In this document: positions 7,355 through 7,741 of the stretch, piece by piece
How positions within the stretch are numbered: the first letter of the stretch is position 1
How the letters are laid out: each line of letters starts with the position of its first letter
Assembly (NCBI GenBank): GCA_900557695.1
Contig: USTP01000046.1
Coordinates: forward strand, 1-7,741
Direction: 5' to 3'
DNA length: 7,741 nucleotides
Source of the DNA: an uncultured Thermoanaerobacterales bacterium
Lineage (GTDB): Bacteria > Bacillota > Clostridia > Christensenellales > UBA1242
Notes under the pieces: generated by a model
The model's database searches: none
Told to the model about the DNA's origin: nothing
The model's input: the letters and a program-made list of their open reading frames with translations, nothing else
Position numbers and translations under genes: made by a program

Positions 7355-7428
7355 ACCGTCCTTAGCTTCTTCCCTGCTATAACTTACTTTATTTAACCTA
7401 TTAAACGCACAAATTCTCGAAATTTCAT

Positions 7429-7741
7429 TTAGATAGCTAAACGCAAAGCAGGCCGAACGCCGTTGTCCTTAACTTGCACACTAGTCATGACGAGATGGCC
7501 ATCATAGGACACAAACAGGCTGCTATATAACAGGCCGTTCAGGCCTTCAAGGGAATCCCCCGCCGACCTTAGCCAGTAGTCGCTTGTTTCTCTCCTATAA
7601 CTCGTTGTATAATCTGTGTCCATTTCTACATAATTGCTTATCGCAAAGTCTGTTGGGCTACACATTCTTCTAGCATAGTCTTGGTTTGTTGTTCCTGTAG
7701 AAAACAATCCACTACTCATTTCGTCACGACTTCTTAAATAT
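7429..7741 (-). CDS. DUF6273-type protein, C-terminal fragment
   Basis: The last 103 codons of a gene cut by the right edge of the window; the frame is open to base 7740, so the ATG at 7719 is probably internal. The sequence has the marks of the DUF6273 domain found near the end of many secreted or surface-associated Firmicutes proteins: a leading YLRSRDEM, the ARRMCSPTDFA segment, DYWLRSAGD in the middle, FVSYDGH, and a closing NGVRPALRLAI right before the stop. The function of this domain is not established, and whatever precedes it (often a signal peptide, a zinc-ribbon or repeats) lies outside the window. Transcripts are expected to end at the hairpin at 7231-7262. Recognition is from the conserved WLRS and GVRPAL motifs, seen directly here. 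Confidence 0.75.
   Translation of the reverse strand, partial: YLRSRDEMSSGLFSTGTTNQDYARRMCSPTDFAISNYVEMDTDYTTSYRRETSDYWLRSAGDSLEGLNGLLYSSLFVSYDGHLVMTSVQVKDNGVRPALRLAI

Larger units (their letters stand above)
7097..7428. other. intergenic region between DUF6273 gene and uvrB
   Basis: This 332-base stretch holds no gene I can support. In minus-strand order it contains the direct-repeat pair (7281-7354), a rho-independent terminator (7231-7262), the LexA-like box (7209-7222), the uvrBA promoter (7184-7211) and an AT-rich leader of about 80 bases ending in the uvrB ribosome binding site. Short open frames cross it on the minus strand but overlap the terminator and repeats and lack convincing starts. 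Confidence 0.7.

Noticed and set aside
7309..7480. Open minus-strand frame continuing past the DUF6273 stop in another phase (ending about 7309)
   Set aside because: A frameshifted tail was considered, but the DUF6273 protein ends naturally at GVRPALRLAI plus stop, and the other frame has no start codon or recognised motif.
1..7741. CRISPR arrays, tRNA or rRNA genes, transposase genes, riboswitches
   Set aside because: No regularly spaced repeat array, cloverleaf, rRNA-like block, transposase motif or recognisable aptamer was seen on either strand.

Overview
The window is a contig end from a low-GC bacterium, probably an uncultured member of the Firmicutes/Clostridia. This is inferred from AT-rich intergenic DNA, the uvrB-uvrA gene order, a Bacillus/Clostridium-type LexA box, and a DUF421/DUF4363 membrane-protein pair of the kind found in Clostridia. 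The taxonomy is an inference and no marker gene settles it. The first 40 bases are not biological: they are an Illumina Nextera adapter with part of an i5 index, left on the end of the assembly.

Layout. After the adapter, bases 41-938 hold one plus-strand gene of unknown function. It contains a GC-richer internal segment (about 240-440) that looks like inserted or antisense-type sequence. A strong hairpin at 955-982 lies between this gene and everything to its right, which is all on the minus strand. Read in the direction of transcription (right to left), the minus-strand genes are: the C-terminal end of a DUF6273-type protein (7741-7429, cut by the window edge); an intergenic region with a direct-repeat pair, a rho-independent terminator and an SOS-type promoter (7428-7097); uvrB (7096-5108); uvrA (5123-2295); a short gap with a candidate promoter and a terminator-like hairpin; a DUF421 membrane protein (2189-1467); and a DUF4363 membrane-anchored protein (1473-1054).

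Function. uvrB and uvrA overlap by 16 bases and form one operon encoding the damage-recognition half of nucleotide excision repair; uvrC is not in the window. The operon starts at a TTG codon. About 110-125 bases upstream is a perfect 12-bp palindrome matching the Gram-positive LexA box, next to a good sigma-A type promoter whose -35 it overlaps, so SOS induction is the expected regulation. DUF421 and DUF4363 also overlap, by 7 bases, and are translationally coupled; together they look like a small membrane module of unknown role.

I found no convincing new biological system. The points most worth a second look are the adapter-derived false protein start, the anomalous segment in the first gene, the repeat pair beside the DUF6273 gene, and the operator/promoter architecture of uvrBA.
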